A stretch of 64,000 bases of DNA from a virus: positions 51,637-115,636 of IMG/VR virus record IMGVR_UViG_3300032215_000682. The stretch is one strand, 5' to 3'. Positions 42,780-49,894 of the stretch are shown here, piece by piece. Position 1 is the first letter of the stretch, and each line of letters opens with the position of its first letter. Below the pieces are notes generated by a model, which saw only the letters and a list, made by a program, of their open reading frames with translations, was not told where the DNA came from and ran no database searches. The position numbers and the translations under genes are program-made.

Positions 42780-43541
42780 ATGAAAAAATTACTAGAAGCT
42801 TTAAAAAATCAAAAATTTATTTCTCCTGATTCTAAACAAAAATTTTATTTTATGTCAGGAATTAATAGAGAAATAAATCCAGGACATGTAACTAAAATGG
42901 TAAGTTCTATACAAAAAATGGGTGTGATAAGACCTGTAGTATGTGTAATGACATCTTGTATAGAAAATATAAAGAAACTTTATATAATAGATGGACAACA
43001 TCTTTTTACAGGATGTATAAGAATAGGTTGTGAAATACCTATTATAACACTTTATAGTGAATCTAAAGAAGAAATAATAGAATGGATGGCAGCACTTAAT
43101 AATTCTTCAAAATCATGGTGTTTATTAGATTATATAAAAGTGTGGAAATGTCTTGATGGTAAAGAAGATTATAATGTTCTATTAAACTCTTTTAACACTT
43201 ATGATTTAGAAATAAATATTATAGCTTGTTGTTATAATAATATTCAAATAGGATGTTCTCAATCTAAAATTATTAAAAAGGGAGAATTTAAAATATTAGA
43301 TAGAAAAAAAGGTGATGAAATATTAAAGGATGGTTCTGATTTGTTTTCTGTTTTAAAAGGAAATAGAGAAAGCAGAGATGTTATTAAATATTTTATGACT
43401 GCTTATGTTAAATGGAGATATTCAACATCTTCATATAATCATAGTAAATTTTTAGAATTTCTTAATAAAAATAAGAATGTTTTTGAAAGTTTAGTCAATT
43501 CTCCTAAAGAAACAAATGATTTTTTAAATAAATTTAAATAA
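42780..43541 (+). CDS. ParB/sulfiredoxin-fold protein
   Basis: 253 residues from the ATG at 42780; the in-frame ATG 60 bp earlier lies inside tRNA-Arg and is rejected. FMSGINREINPGHVTKMVSSIQKMGVIRPVVCV and YIIDGQHLFTGCIRIGCEIPII show the ParB-N (ParB/Srx) fold, with the DGQH motif at 71-74. In phages such domains occur in partition factors, nucleases or DNA-modification enzymes. No HTH is visible in the C-terminal half, so a partition role is not proven. Confidence 0.75.
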   Translation: MKKLLEALKNQKFISPDSKQKFYFMSGINREINPGHVTKMVSSIQKMGVIRPVVCVMTSCIENIKKLYIIDGQHLFTGCIRIGCEIPIITLYSESKEEIIEWMAALNNSSKSWCLLDYIKVWKCLDGKEDYNVLLNSFNTYDLEINIIACCYNNIQIGCSQSKIIKKGEFKILDRKKGDEILKDGSDLFSVLKGNRESRDVIKYFMTAYVKWRYSTSSYNHSKFLEFLNKNKNVFESLVNSPKETNDFLNKFK

Positions 43542-43548
43542 AAAATTT

Positions 43549-43677
43549 ATGAATGATGATTATATAGATGAATTAGCAGATGGTTTTTTATTATTTGGAG
43601 ATAATAGTCCTGGTGGGATAGTTATTTTTATTATAATATTAATAATCTTTTGTATTTATGAATACACTAAAAATTAA
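43549..43677 (+). CDS. 42-residue membrane protein
   Basis: Acidic N-terminus MNDDYIDELADGFLLFGDN, then one membrane helix (GGIVIFIIILIIFCIYEY). 7 bp after the ParB-like gene. Confidence 0.45.
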   Translation: MNDDYIDELADGFLLFGDNSPGGIVIFIIILIIFCIYEYTKN

Positions 43678-43692
43678 ATAACACACTACTAT

Positions 43693-43757
43693 TAGTTAGA
43701 TAATATAGTGGAAGTATAGCGAAAGTTGGGGAATGTTCAAATCATTCCAATAATGTA
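43693..43757 (+). other. Degenerate tRNA-like sequence
   Basis: D-arm-like ATAT-AGTGGAA-GTAT and a perfect T-arm GAATG-TTCAAAT-CATTC are present, but only about 13 bases lie between them, too few for an anticodon arm, and the acceptor ends do not pair. Looks like a tRNA that lost its anticodon arm. Confidence 0.4.
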
Positions 43758-43837
43758 TAACATATTATGAGAAAACAGAAACAATGGTTATATGAATATA
43801 TAGGAACCCTCATAGATATGAGATAAGTGGTGTGTTA

Positions 43838-43915
43838 ATGCCTTTTGATAGTTTTGGAACATTAATTTGTTTATGGGGAGGTGATTTAATTTCACCAAAA
43901 AACTATTATTTTTAA
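43838..43915 (+). CDS. 25-residue frame (doubtful)
   Basis: MPFDSFGTLICLWGGDLISP, preceded by a 19-residue frame at 43767-43826. No conserved feature; listed because the 250-bp spacer otherwise only holds the tRNA relic. Confidence 0.2.
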   Translation: MPFDSFGTLICLWGGDLISPKNYYF

Positions 43916-43932
43916 AAATTTAAATAAATATT

Positions 43933-44181
43933 ATGAATACTTTAGAAGAAGGAATAAAAATTTTAGAAGATTTACCAATTGGAACTTATAAGTGTTATGA
44001 TAAAAATAATGAATTATTTATTTTTATGAAAGTAAAAAGTCCTCATGATAATGATGAAAGTTTAGATATTTATGCAATAGGTTCAGATGAGCCATATACT
44101 GCTAAAGAAATTTTAAAATTTAATATAATTAATTCAAATTCTGAATTTCATAAATATTTTAATATTGAATTAATAAAATAA
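43933..44181 (+). CDS. 82-residue acidic protein
   Basis: MNTLEEGIKILEDLPIGTYKCYD; beta-rich small domain with acidic surface. A-rich ATG context. Function unknown. Confidence 0.5.
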   Translation: MNTLEEGIKILEDLPIGTYKCYDKNNELFIFMKVKSPHDNDESLDIYAIGSDEPYTAKEILKFNIINSNSEFHKYFNIELIK

Positions 44182-44446
44182 ATTATTTATAAAGTTAAAA
44201 AATTTTTTTAAAAATTTTAAAATGGGGGGTGAGAAGAATAGATTAGATTGATTAGTTAAATAATTAAGCAAGTGAATGATATTTTACACTTTAAAAATTA
44301 ATATCAAACAATAAATGCAACAGAATTGTCTGCCTTTACCTTTGATGATGCAATGAATTTTGTATCTCAGGATGAGCTTGTAGAAGCTGCTATATAAGAA
44401 ATTATATTGCTGTTCTTGGAAACAGAAGTCTACAAATATAGCTTTT

Positions 44447-44620
44447 CTTATTTACTTAGAAATAAGATGGTGGAGCACAATCAATATTTGGTTGTCCTAT
44501 TTTTATTAATTTAGTAAAATTAATTATTTGGAATACTAGAATAGTATTATCCTAAGCTTATAATAAATTATTTAATAAACCTTTTTAAGACCTGGCTAGC
44601 ATTATGCCAGCACCTCCACC
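44447..44620 (+). ncRNA. Candidate structured RNA
   Basis: Hairpin CTTATTT-ACTTAG-AAATAAG (44447-44466), closing stem GGTGGAG (44469-44475)/CTCCACC (44614-44620), inner CAATC/GGTTG near 44479-44494, and a perfect hairpin CTGGC/GCCAG (44592-44610). Lies in a 538-bp gap without a good ORF, directly before a tRNA-like element. Confidence 0.45.
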
Positions 44621-44690
44621 ACACATTATATTTTAAGTAGAAGTTAATGCTCAAGCATTAAGGTTTTGGTGCAAATCCAGATAGTGTGTC
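44621..44690 (+). tRNA. Atypical tRNA-like element, identity unclear
   Basis: Acceptor CACATTA (44622-44628)/TAGTGTG (44682-44688), T at position 8, and T-arm TTTGG-TGCAAAT-CCAGA are good. The D-loop lacks GG, and the anticodon stem TTAAT/ATTAA encloses eight bases (GCTCAAGC), so no clean anticodon can be read. Probably a decaying or unusual tRNA. Confidence 0.4.
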
Positions 44691-44719
44691 TATTAACAAA
44701 ATAAAATTTAAACAAAAAC

Positions 44720-45862
44720 ATGAATTTAAAATCAAAACTAAACAACTTTTTATTCAATAAGAATAAATATAAAGAACATGATGAAGCAATTATAATATCT
44801 TGCTTTTTTAATCCTCAAAAATCTATTTATAGAATAAATGCTTTTAATCAATTTTATGAATCAATTAAACATCTCAACCATCATATAGTAGAATGTACTA
44901 TTGGAAATGATATTAGGCAATTAGATACTTCTAATAAAAATATTTCACATGTAAAAACAGATGTTTTATTGTGGCATAAAGAATCTCTTTTAAATAAAAT
45001 TATTAAAACACTTCCTGCTAAATATAAATATATTCTTTGGATAGATGCTGATGTAATATTTGAGAATAAAAATTGGATGATAAATGCTGTTGAACAACTT
45101 CAAAAGAATAATATTATTCAATTATTTTCAGATTGTGTACATTTAAATCAATATGAAACTCCTAATAACTTAAATTCTGATTTTAAAGATCAATGGAGTA
45201 AAAGATCATTTCCAATTAATAATAAAAGAATATGGAATTCATTTGCTTATAATTGGGTGTTTAATAGAATATTGGCAAAATCTGAAAACTATGATATACA
45301 TGGACATGTAGGATTTGCTTGGGGAGCTAAAAGAGAAGTATTAGAAAAATGTCCTTTATATGATAGAGCACTAATTGGTGGGGCAGATCATATAATGGCT
45401 CATGCTTGTGTAAATCAAATTCCTTGTTCTTGTATAACAAAATCTTTTACAGATGATATAGATGAAGTGAGCAAATGGTCTAAACAATTCTATTATGCTT
45501 GTGAAGGTAAATTAGGAGTTGTAAGTGGTACATTATATCATATTTGGCATGGAGATATTCAAAAAAGAGAATATTTAAAAAGAATTAAAGAGTTTACACC
45601 TCAAACTAAGCATATTACTAAAAAAGATAATAATGGTTTATACACTACAACTAATAAACAGGCTTTACATTATGTAAATGATTATTTTGATAGAAGAGAA
45701 ACAGGACATGATAGTGATTTTCTTACATCAATGGTTTTAGGATATATAACAGATATGCCTTTTATAGGTAATAATACATTAGGAAGTATGATAGGAGCTG
45801 AATTGAGAGATGCTTCCAACAATAATTCTACAAATATAGTAGATTTTCAAAATTTTTCTTGA
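44720..45862 (+). CDS. GT-A fold glycosyltransferase
   Basis: 380 residues. EAIIISCFFNPQKSIYRINAF at the N-terminus, YILWIDADVIFENKNW (about residues 102-117) with a D-x-D motif, and GHVGFAWGAKREVLEKCPLYDRALIGGADHIMAHA, the acceptor-side region of GT-A enzymes. Would transfer sugar from a nucleotide donor to phage DNA, a virion protein or the host surface. Stands alone between the tRNA region and the following small gene, with ATG after an AAACAAAAAC tract. Confidence 0.82.
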   Translation: MNLKSKLNNFLFNKNKYKEHDEAIIISCFFNPQKSIYRINAFNQFYESIKHLNHHIVECTIGNDIRQLDTSNKNISHVKTDVLLWHKESLLNKIIKTLPAKYKYILWIDADVIFENKNWMINAVEQLQKNNIIQLFSDCVHLNQYETPNNLNSDFKDQWSKRSFPINNKRIWNSFAYNWVFNRILAKSENYDIHGHVGFAWGAKREVLEKCPLYDRALIGGADHIMAHACVNQIPCSCITKSFTDDIDEVSKWSKQFYYACEGKLGVVSGTLYHIWHGDIQKREYLKRIKEFTPQTKHITKKDNNGLYTTTNKQALHYVNDYFDRRETGHDSDFLTSMVLGYITDMPFIGNNTLGSMIGAELRDASNNNSTNIVDFQNFS

Positions 45863-46084
45863 AATAAAATTTAAACAAAATGATAAAAATTAAAAATTGG
45901 CTTTGGTAATAAATATAAATATTTATAAAGAAGACAATAATTAAATAGTTCTTTTAAATAAATTTATGAAAACAAAACAAAATTCTATGCCATGATGTTT
46001 AGTAAAAAGGATTTACTTTTAGAGCAAGAATAAAAACATCTGATATATGTGTTATATATTAAAACAATTTAAAAAAGTAAAAAA
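45863..46084 (+). other. Spacer with no recognised feature
   Basis: 222 bp, AT-rich, only very short frames (largest about 13 codons). May contain the promoter for 46085 but no clear -33/-7 pair is seen. Confidence 0.4.
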
Positions 46085-46450
46085 ATGACAACAGTAACAA
46101 GGATCACAAACTTTTCAGGTAAAGGTGGTGAAGTAAATGCAGACAAAAATGGTAAAAATCCAGTTTACCTGACATACATTAAAGGTGATGCAATTCCTGA
46201 TAGGGCAAGAGTACTTAGTGGTACAATAGCTGAAAATCTTGGATTAGAAGTGGGCAAGACATATCTTATTAACACTACAGAAGGTGTTGAAGATGCAGTT
46301 TATGGTAAACAATATACACATACAGTGGTAACAGAAATGTCTGGTGCTGATTTGCTTGGATTGTTTGCTAAAGAACTTAGTAAAACAGTTAAATCTTCTG
46401 TAACAGTAGAAGAAAAACAACAAGTACATCAAGGAGGTGGGCTTGATTAA
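46085..46450 (+). CDS. Hypothetical early protein with own terminator
   Basis: 121 residues. MTTVTRITNFSGKGGEVNADKNGKN, a beta-rich core (GKTYLINTTEGVEDAVYGKQYTHTVVTEM), and an unstructured tail ending HQGGGLD. Less AT-rich than neighbours and followed by a strong terminator, so probably abundant; an OB-fold nucleic-acid-binding role is possible but unproven. Confidence 0.6.
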   Translation: MTTVTRITNFSGKGGEVNADKNGKNPVYLTYIKGDAIPDRARVLSGTIAENLGLEVGKTYLINTTEGVEDAVYGKQYTHTVVTEMSGADLLGLFAKELSKTVKSSVTVEEKQQVHQGGGLD

Positions 46451-46478
46451 TTAACAATTTGAGAAATTGAGATCATTA

Positions 46479-46521
46479 GAGAGAGCATAAGGATCTATTA
46501 TTCTTGTGTTCTTTCTTTTTT
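46479..46521 (+). terminator. Strong rho-independent terminator
   Basis: Fifteen consecutive pairs GAGAGAGCATAAGGA (46479-46493) with TTCTTGTGTTCTTTC (46501-46515), four of them G-U, 7-base loop, then six T. Confidence 0.85.
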
Positions 46522-46526
46522 ATTAT

Positions 46527-46598
46527 GGAGTTTATAGTTCAATGGTAGAATAATTAATTGTGGTTTAATAGATTTATGTTCAACTCATAATAAACTCC
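46527..46598 (+). tRNA. tRNA-His (GTG)
   Basis: Acceptor GAGTTTA/TAAACTC with the extra G(-1) facing C73 that is diagnostic for His; anticodon arm ATTAA-TTGTGGT-TTAAT; T-arm TTATG-TTCAACT-CATAA. Lies 6 bp after a terminator, in the leader of the peptidase operon. Confidence 0.9.
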
Positions 46599-46617
46599 CT
46601 TAAAAAATTAAAATAAA

Positions 46618-47256
46618 ATGAAACAAAAAATAATTGGAATTCCTGCTTATTCTGGTAAGGAAATCTTTGGATGTGGATTGGGCTACTTGGATTGGATTAG
46701 CCAATTTGGTATTCCAAGACTTATATTTCCTAAAGAAGAATTTGTTAAAGGATTGGATATGTTATTTCTCCCAGGAGGCCCTGATCTTAATCCCACTTCA
46801 TACAATGCTATACCTGAATTCTACACAAACTCTCCATGTATTCATAGGCAATTCTTTTATGATATAAGACTTAAAAATTATATTGGAAAGGTTCCTATAT
46901 TTGGAACTTGCCTTGGGTTTCAAATGTTGAATTGTTTTTTTTCAGGAAAACTTGAGCAGGATATTTCTCACTACGTGGACAAAGATGGATGTCATGAAAT
47001 TTATGACATGGAGTATAAATTAATAAAAGCACTACCAAAAGATAAAGAAGGAATTAAAGTGACAAGTTCACATCATCAAGGATTTAAAATAAATAATCTT
47101 GGAGAAAATCTAACACCATTAGCTCAAAGTGCAGAAGGATATATAGAAAGAATGGAGAATACACATTTAAATATAGCAGGAGTGCAAAGTCACCCTGAAA
47201 GATTAGAAGATGAATGGAGTGTAAATAAAATTAATGAATTTTTAAAAATTAAATAA
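46618..47256 (+). CDS. Class I glutamine amidotransferase-like hydrolase (peptidase C26 / PuuD-like)
   Basis: 212 residues. Nucleophile elbow FGTCLGFQML with Cys98, and the His-Glu pair in GVQSHPERL (His192, Glu194). FLPGGPDLNPTSY and SSHHQGFKI are typical of gamma-glutamyl-gamma-aminobutyrate hydrolases. The catalytic triad is intact. No synthase domain is attached, so it likely hydrolyses gamma-glutamyl or similar amide bonds. Its stop overlaps the next start (TAATG), coupling it to the AAA+ and amidoligase genes. Confidence 0.85.
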   Translation: MKQKIIGIPAYSGKEIFGCGLGYLDWISQFGIPRLIFPKEEFVKGLDMLFLPGGPDLNPTSYNAIPEFYTNSPCIHRQFFYDIRLKNYIGKVPIFGTCLGFQMLNCFFSGKLEQDISHYVDKDGCHEIYDMEYKLIKALPKDKEGIKVTSSHHQGFKINNLGENLTPLAQSAEGYIERMENTHLNIAGVQSHPERLEDEWSVNKINEFLKIK

Positions 47257-47513
47257 TGCTTACAATAATAATTAATAATGATATATGGAAAATGCCTGAT
47301 GATGAATCTTGGCATATATTTTTAATAAAAGTTGCTCCAACTGAATCACAAGTTGTATTTATGAGATGTGCTTGTAATAATAAATCTGTACATTGTACAT
47401 CATCTGAAAAACTAGCACAAGAAATAGTGCAAGAAATTACAAAAGGTATAATGGAAGGAAAAACTATTATAAATATTCAAACAAAAGAGAATTTAATTGT
47501 TGAAACTAAATAA
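47256..47513 (+). CDS. 85-residue protein in the amidoligase operon
   Basis: MLTIIINNDIWKMPDDESWHIFLIKV; compact alpha/beta with two Cys (MRCACNN). Coupled by 1-bp overlap to the hydrolase. Conserved role unknown; possibly a substrate or adaptor. Confidence 0.5.
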   Translation: MLTIIINNDIWKMPDDESWHIFLIKVAPTESQVVFMRCACNNKSVHCTSSEKLAQEIVQEITKGIMEGKTIINIQTKENLIVETK

Positions 47514-47519
47514 TAATAA

Positions 47520-48362
47520 ATGATAAGAACTGTTATTAAATACACAGATAATAAAATATTATTAAATGATGCTGAAGTGTTTGAAACTTCTAAAGAATTA
47601 TTTCCTGGTATATATGAAATAGAAACTGACACTTATGGGGCTTTTAAAAATTTTGTATCATTAGAAATACCTAAAGCATTTCCATTGATGCCCTCAGATG
47701 AATTACAAAACTTAGAAGACTATATAAATAATTTTTTATCTGATGATTATGAAAATTTGTGTAAAGAAGCAAGAATTTTAAAAAAATCAGGTATATTATT
47801 ATATGGTAAGCAAGGAATTGGTAAATCTAATTATATTAATTATATTATAAATAAGTGTCTAGAAGAAAAACAAGCATGTATTTTTAGTTGCACTGGTTTA
47901 AGAGATGTACAACAAGTAAATGATAAGTTAAAGGAATTAAGAAATATACAAAATACTTTGTTTGTAGTGTTATTAGAAGAAATGGATGAAATATTAAACA
48001 GCAATGCAAATCCAGAAGGTACATTAAAAAATTTTATGGATGGTATTAATAGTGTTGATAATTGTTTATTTTTAGCTACAACTAATTATATAGATAAAAT
48101 ACCAAAATCTTTAACTGAAAGACCTTCTAGATTTAAGAAAGTGTTGGAAATAAAACCAACAGAAAATATAGAAGAGTTAAAAAAATGGCTTACTATTACA
48201 TATAAAAATTTTATACCAGATTTAAGTAATGAAGAATGTGAACATTTACATGATATGTGTATAAATAAATCTATTGATGAAATTAAACATATTATTATAG
48301 ATTATAAAATGGGAATTGAAAATTTAGAAAAACCAAAAAAACTAGGATTTAAAAAACAATAA
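47520..48362 (+). CDS. AAA+ ATPase
   Basis: 280 residues. Walker A GKQGIGKS (96-103), Walker B-like LFVVLLEEMDE (147-157), sensor 1 LATTN (185-189) and Arg-containing ERPSRFKK (200-207) give a complete AAA+ module of the FtsH/Rubisco-activase type. The N-terminal 80 residues may recognise substrate. Located between a C26 hydrolase and a COOH-NH2 ligase, it could remodel a protein that these enzymes modify. Confidence 0.82.
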   Translation: MIRTVIKYTDNKILLNDAEVFETSKELFPGIYEIETDTYGAFKNFVSLEIPKAFPLMPSDELQNLEDYINNFLSDDYENLCKEARILKKSGILLYGKQGIGKSNYINYIINKCLEEKQACIFSCTGLRDVQQVNDKLKELRNIQNTLFVVLLEEMDEILNSNANPEGTLKNFMDGINSVDNCLFLATTNYIDKIPKSLTERPSRFKKVLEIKPTENIEELKKWLTITYKNFIPDLSNEECEHLHDMCINKSIDEIKHIIIDYKMGIENLEKPKKLGFKKQ

Positions 48363-48365
48363 TAT

Positions 48366-49226
48366 ATGATAAAAATAACTAATATAGGATGTGATCCCGA
48401 ATTTTTCATTCAATCTCAAGGAAAACATATTTGTGCTATTCCATATTTAGGAGGAGCATGTAAAGAACTTCTATTTCCAATGATGGAAAATAACATAATT
48501 AAAGAAGGATTTTTCTTTTGTCATGATAGAGCTTCTGTTGAATTTAATGTACCTCCTACAATGGATTTTAAGACATTTAGAGATCAATTAAATTATGCTA
48601 AACAGTTTATATTGCATCTGGTTAATAATGACTACAATGGCCCTAAAATTGAAATCTCAGAGGATGCTAGTGCTTTCTTTAATTGGGATGAACTAACAAA
48701 TCCTAAAGCTTTAGAAGTGGGATGTCATCCATCATGGAATGCTTGGACTAATTCTCAGAATAAATTAACAAAAGATTTAGAAAAATCTAATTTTCAGTGT
48801 GCGGCTTTTCACTGGCACCTTGAATGTGATTTTGGTTGTGATGATAAATTTCATCTCATGATGGCTTGTATTAGAGCATTTGACTTATTTTTAGGTGTTC
48901 CTTCTGTAATGATGGATAATGACTTATGGAGGAAAGATTCAGGCTATGGACTTGCAGGTCAATTTAGAGAAATGTTAGATAAAAACAGATTTGAATATCG
49001 TGTTTTGTCTAATTTTATTCTATTTGATGATGTAGCATTAGAATTTATGTGGAATCAAATGTTTAAAGCTATTGATTATGTTAATGAATTTGATATAATT
49101 ACAGGTGAATTAGGAGATAGAATACAAAAATGTATTAACACTTCTGATAAAATATTAGCTTATGAAATTTGTAAAGAGTTTAAAATTGAAATTCCTGTAA
49201 ATGAAAAAGTATTAACTAATGAATAA
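48366..49226 (+). CDS. phiEco32-type COOH-NH2 amidoligase
   Basis: 286 residues. N-terminal IGCDPEFFIQSQGK and the later FCHDRASVEFNVPP match the start and acidic metal-binding strand of phage COOH-NH2 ligases (glutamine-synthetase/GCS2-like fold). FHWHLECDFGCDDKFHLMMACIRAFDLFLGVPSVMMDND and RKDSGYGLAGQFREM supply further conserved acidic, His and Arg positions. Such enzymes form amide bonds between carboxyl and amino groups using ATP. The neighbour gene cluster is the key clue to its target, which is unknown. Confidence 0.82.
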   Translation: MIKITNIGCDPEFFIQSQGKHICAIPYLGGACKELLFPMMENNIIKEGFFFCHDRASVEFNVPPTMDFKTFRDQLNYAKQFILHLVNNDYNGPKIEISEDASAFFNWDELTNPKALEVGCHPSWNAWTNSQNKLTKDLEKSNFQCAAFHWHLECDFGCDDKFHLMMACIRAFDLFLGVPSVMMDNDLWRKDSGYGLAGQFREMLDKNRFEYRVLSNFILFDDVALEFMWNQMFKAIDYVNEFDIITGELGDRIQKCINTSDKILAYEICKEFKIEIPVNEKVLTNE

Positions 49227-49365
49227 AAAAATTGTATTAATACCAATAATACTTGTATGTACAATGTTTCTATTACATGATGCTAATAATTCTCCTTTAA
49301 CAAGAGATTGGATGTTATTTGTTGTATTAGAACTTTGTTTACAAATATTAATAAAAGAAAAATAA
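49219..49365 (+). CDS. 48-residue membrane protein
   Basis: MNKKIVLIPIILVCTMFLLH then polar linker and a second hydrophobic helix (WMLFVVLELCLQILI). Overlaps the amidoligase stop by 8 bp. Confidence 0.5.
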   Translation: MNKKIVLIPIILVCTMFLLHDANNSPLTRDWMLFVVLELCLQILIKEK

Positions 49366-49366
49366 A

Positions 49367-49468
49367 ATGAAATATACAAGAAAAAAATATTCAGATGTAC
49401 AAATTTATGTAGAATTTGAAGATTATTCTATAGATGAAGATGGAAGTTTTATAATCAAACTACATTAA
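49367..49468 (+). CDS. 33-residue peptide
   Basis: MKYTRKKYSDVQIYVEFEDY; acidic, beta-like. 1 bp after the previous gene, A-rich ATG. Tentative. Confidence 0.35.
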   Translation: MKYTRKKYSDVQIYVEFEDYSIDEDGSFIIKLH

Positions 49469-49511
49469 CAAAAATTAGAGAAAAATTGAATAATAATTAA
49501 AAACAAAAAAA

Positions 49512-49778
49512 ATGAGAATATCAAAAGAAGAAGCATTAGAAAAAATGCAAAACAATAAAGGAAGATTTTTTACAGTGGAATTCACTACTAAAAAAGATAA
49601 CACTGTTAGAAGAATGAATTGTCAGTATCTTTCAGGACAAAAAGTTTCAAAGCTTGGACTTGTAAAAGTAAAAGAATGTTCTAAAATGAAGAAAACCCCA
49701 GATAATTGTATTAGGAATTTTTATATAGGAAACCTAATAGAATTAAAAATTAATGGTGAAGAGTGTAAAATTAAATAA
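49512..49778 (+). CDS. 88-residue conserved phage protein, SH3-like candidate
   Basis: KGRFFTVEFTTKKDNTVRRMNCQ is a pattern I know from many small phage proteins of unknown function (beta-barrel-like, often near replication genes). Basic (pI high). Probably nucleic-acid-associated. Confidence 0.6.
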   Translation: MRISKEEALEKMQNNKGRFFTVEFTTKKDNTVRRMNCQYLSGQKVSKLGLVKVKECSKMKKTPDNCIRNFYIGNLIELKINGEECKIK

Positions 49779-49894
49779 TGAAAAATTTTAAAGATTTTTT
49801 CAGAATAATATTAGTGCTATGTGCAACATATTTAATGTTACATAATATTGATGGTTGGGGATGGTTGATATTTACTTTAATATTAACTTTTTGA
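49778..49894 (+). CDS. 38-residue single-pass membrane protein
   Basis: MKNFKDFFRIILVLCATYLM and a second hydrophobic end (WGWLIFTLILTF). Its ATG overlaps the stop of the gene before; its stop TGA overlaps a TTG that may be the true PolB start. Confidence 0.45.
   Translation: MKNFKDFFRIILVLCATYLMLHNIDGWGWLIFTLILTF

Noticed and set aside
44310-44395. Host gene fragment coding TELSAFTFDDAMNF followed by VSQDELVEAA
   Set aside because: An open stretch of about 30 codons without start; resemblance to a bacterial C-terminus could not be supported.
44469-44621. Long tRNA or tmRNA using GGTGGAG/CTCCACC as acceptor stem
   Set aside because: The hairpin before the 3' strand has a 9-base loop without TTCRA, so it is not a T-arm; no tmRNA tag frame.
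44621-44690. Suppressor tRNA
   Set aside because: The anticodon loop reads GCTCAAGC and cannot be fixed to a stop-reading anticodon; structure is atypical.
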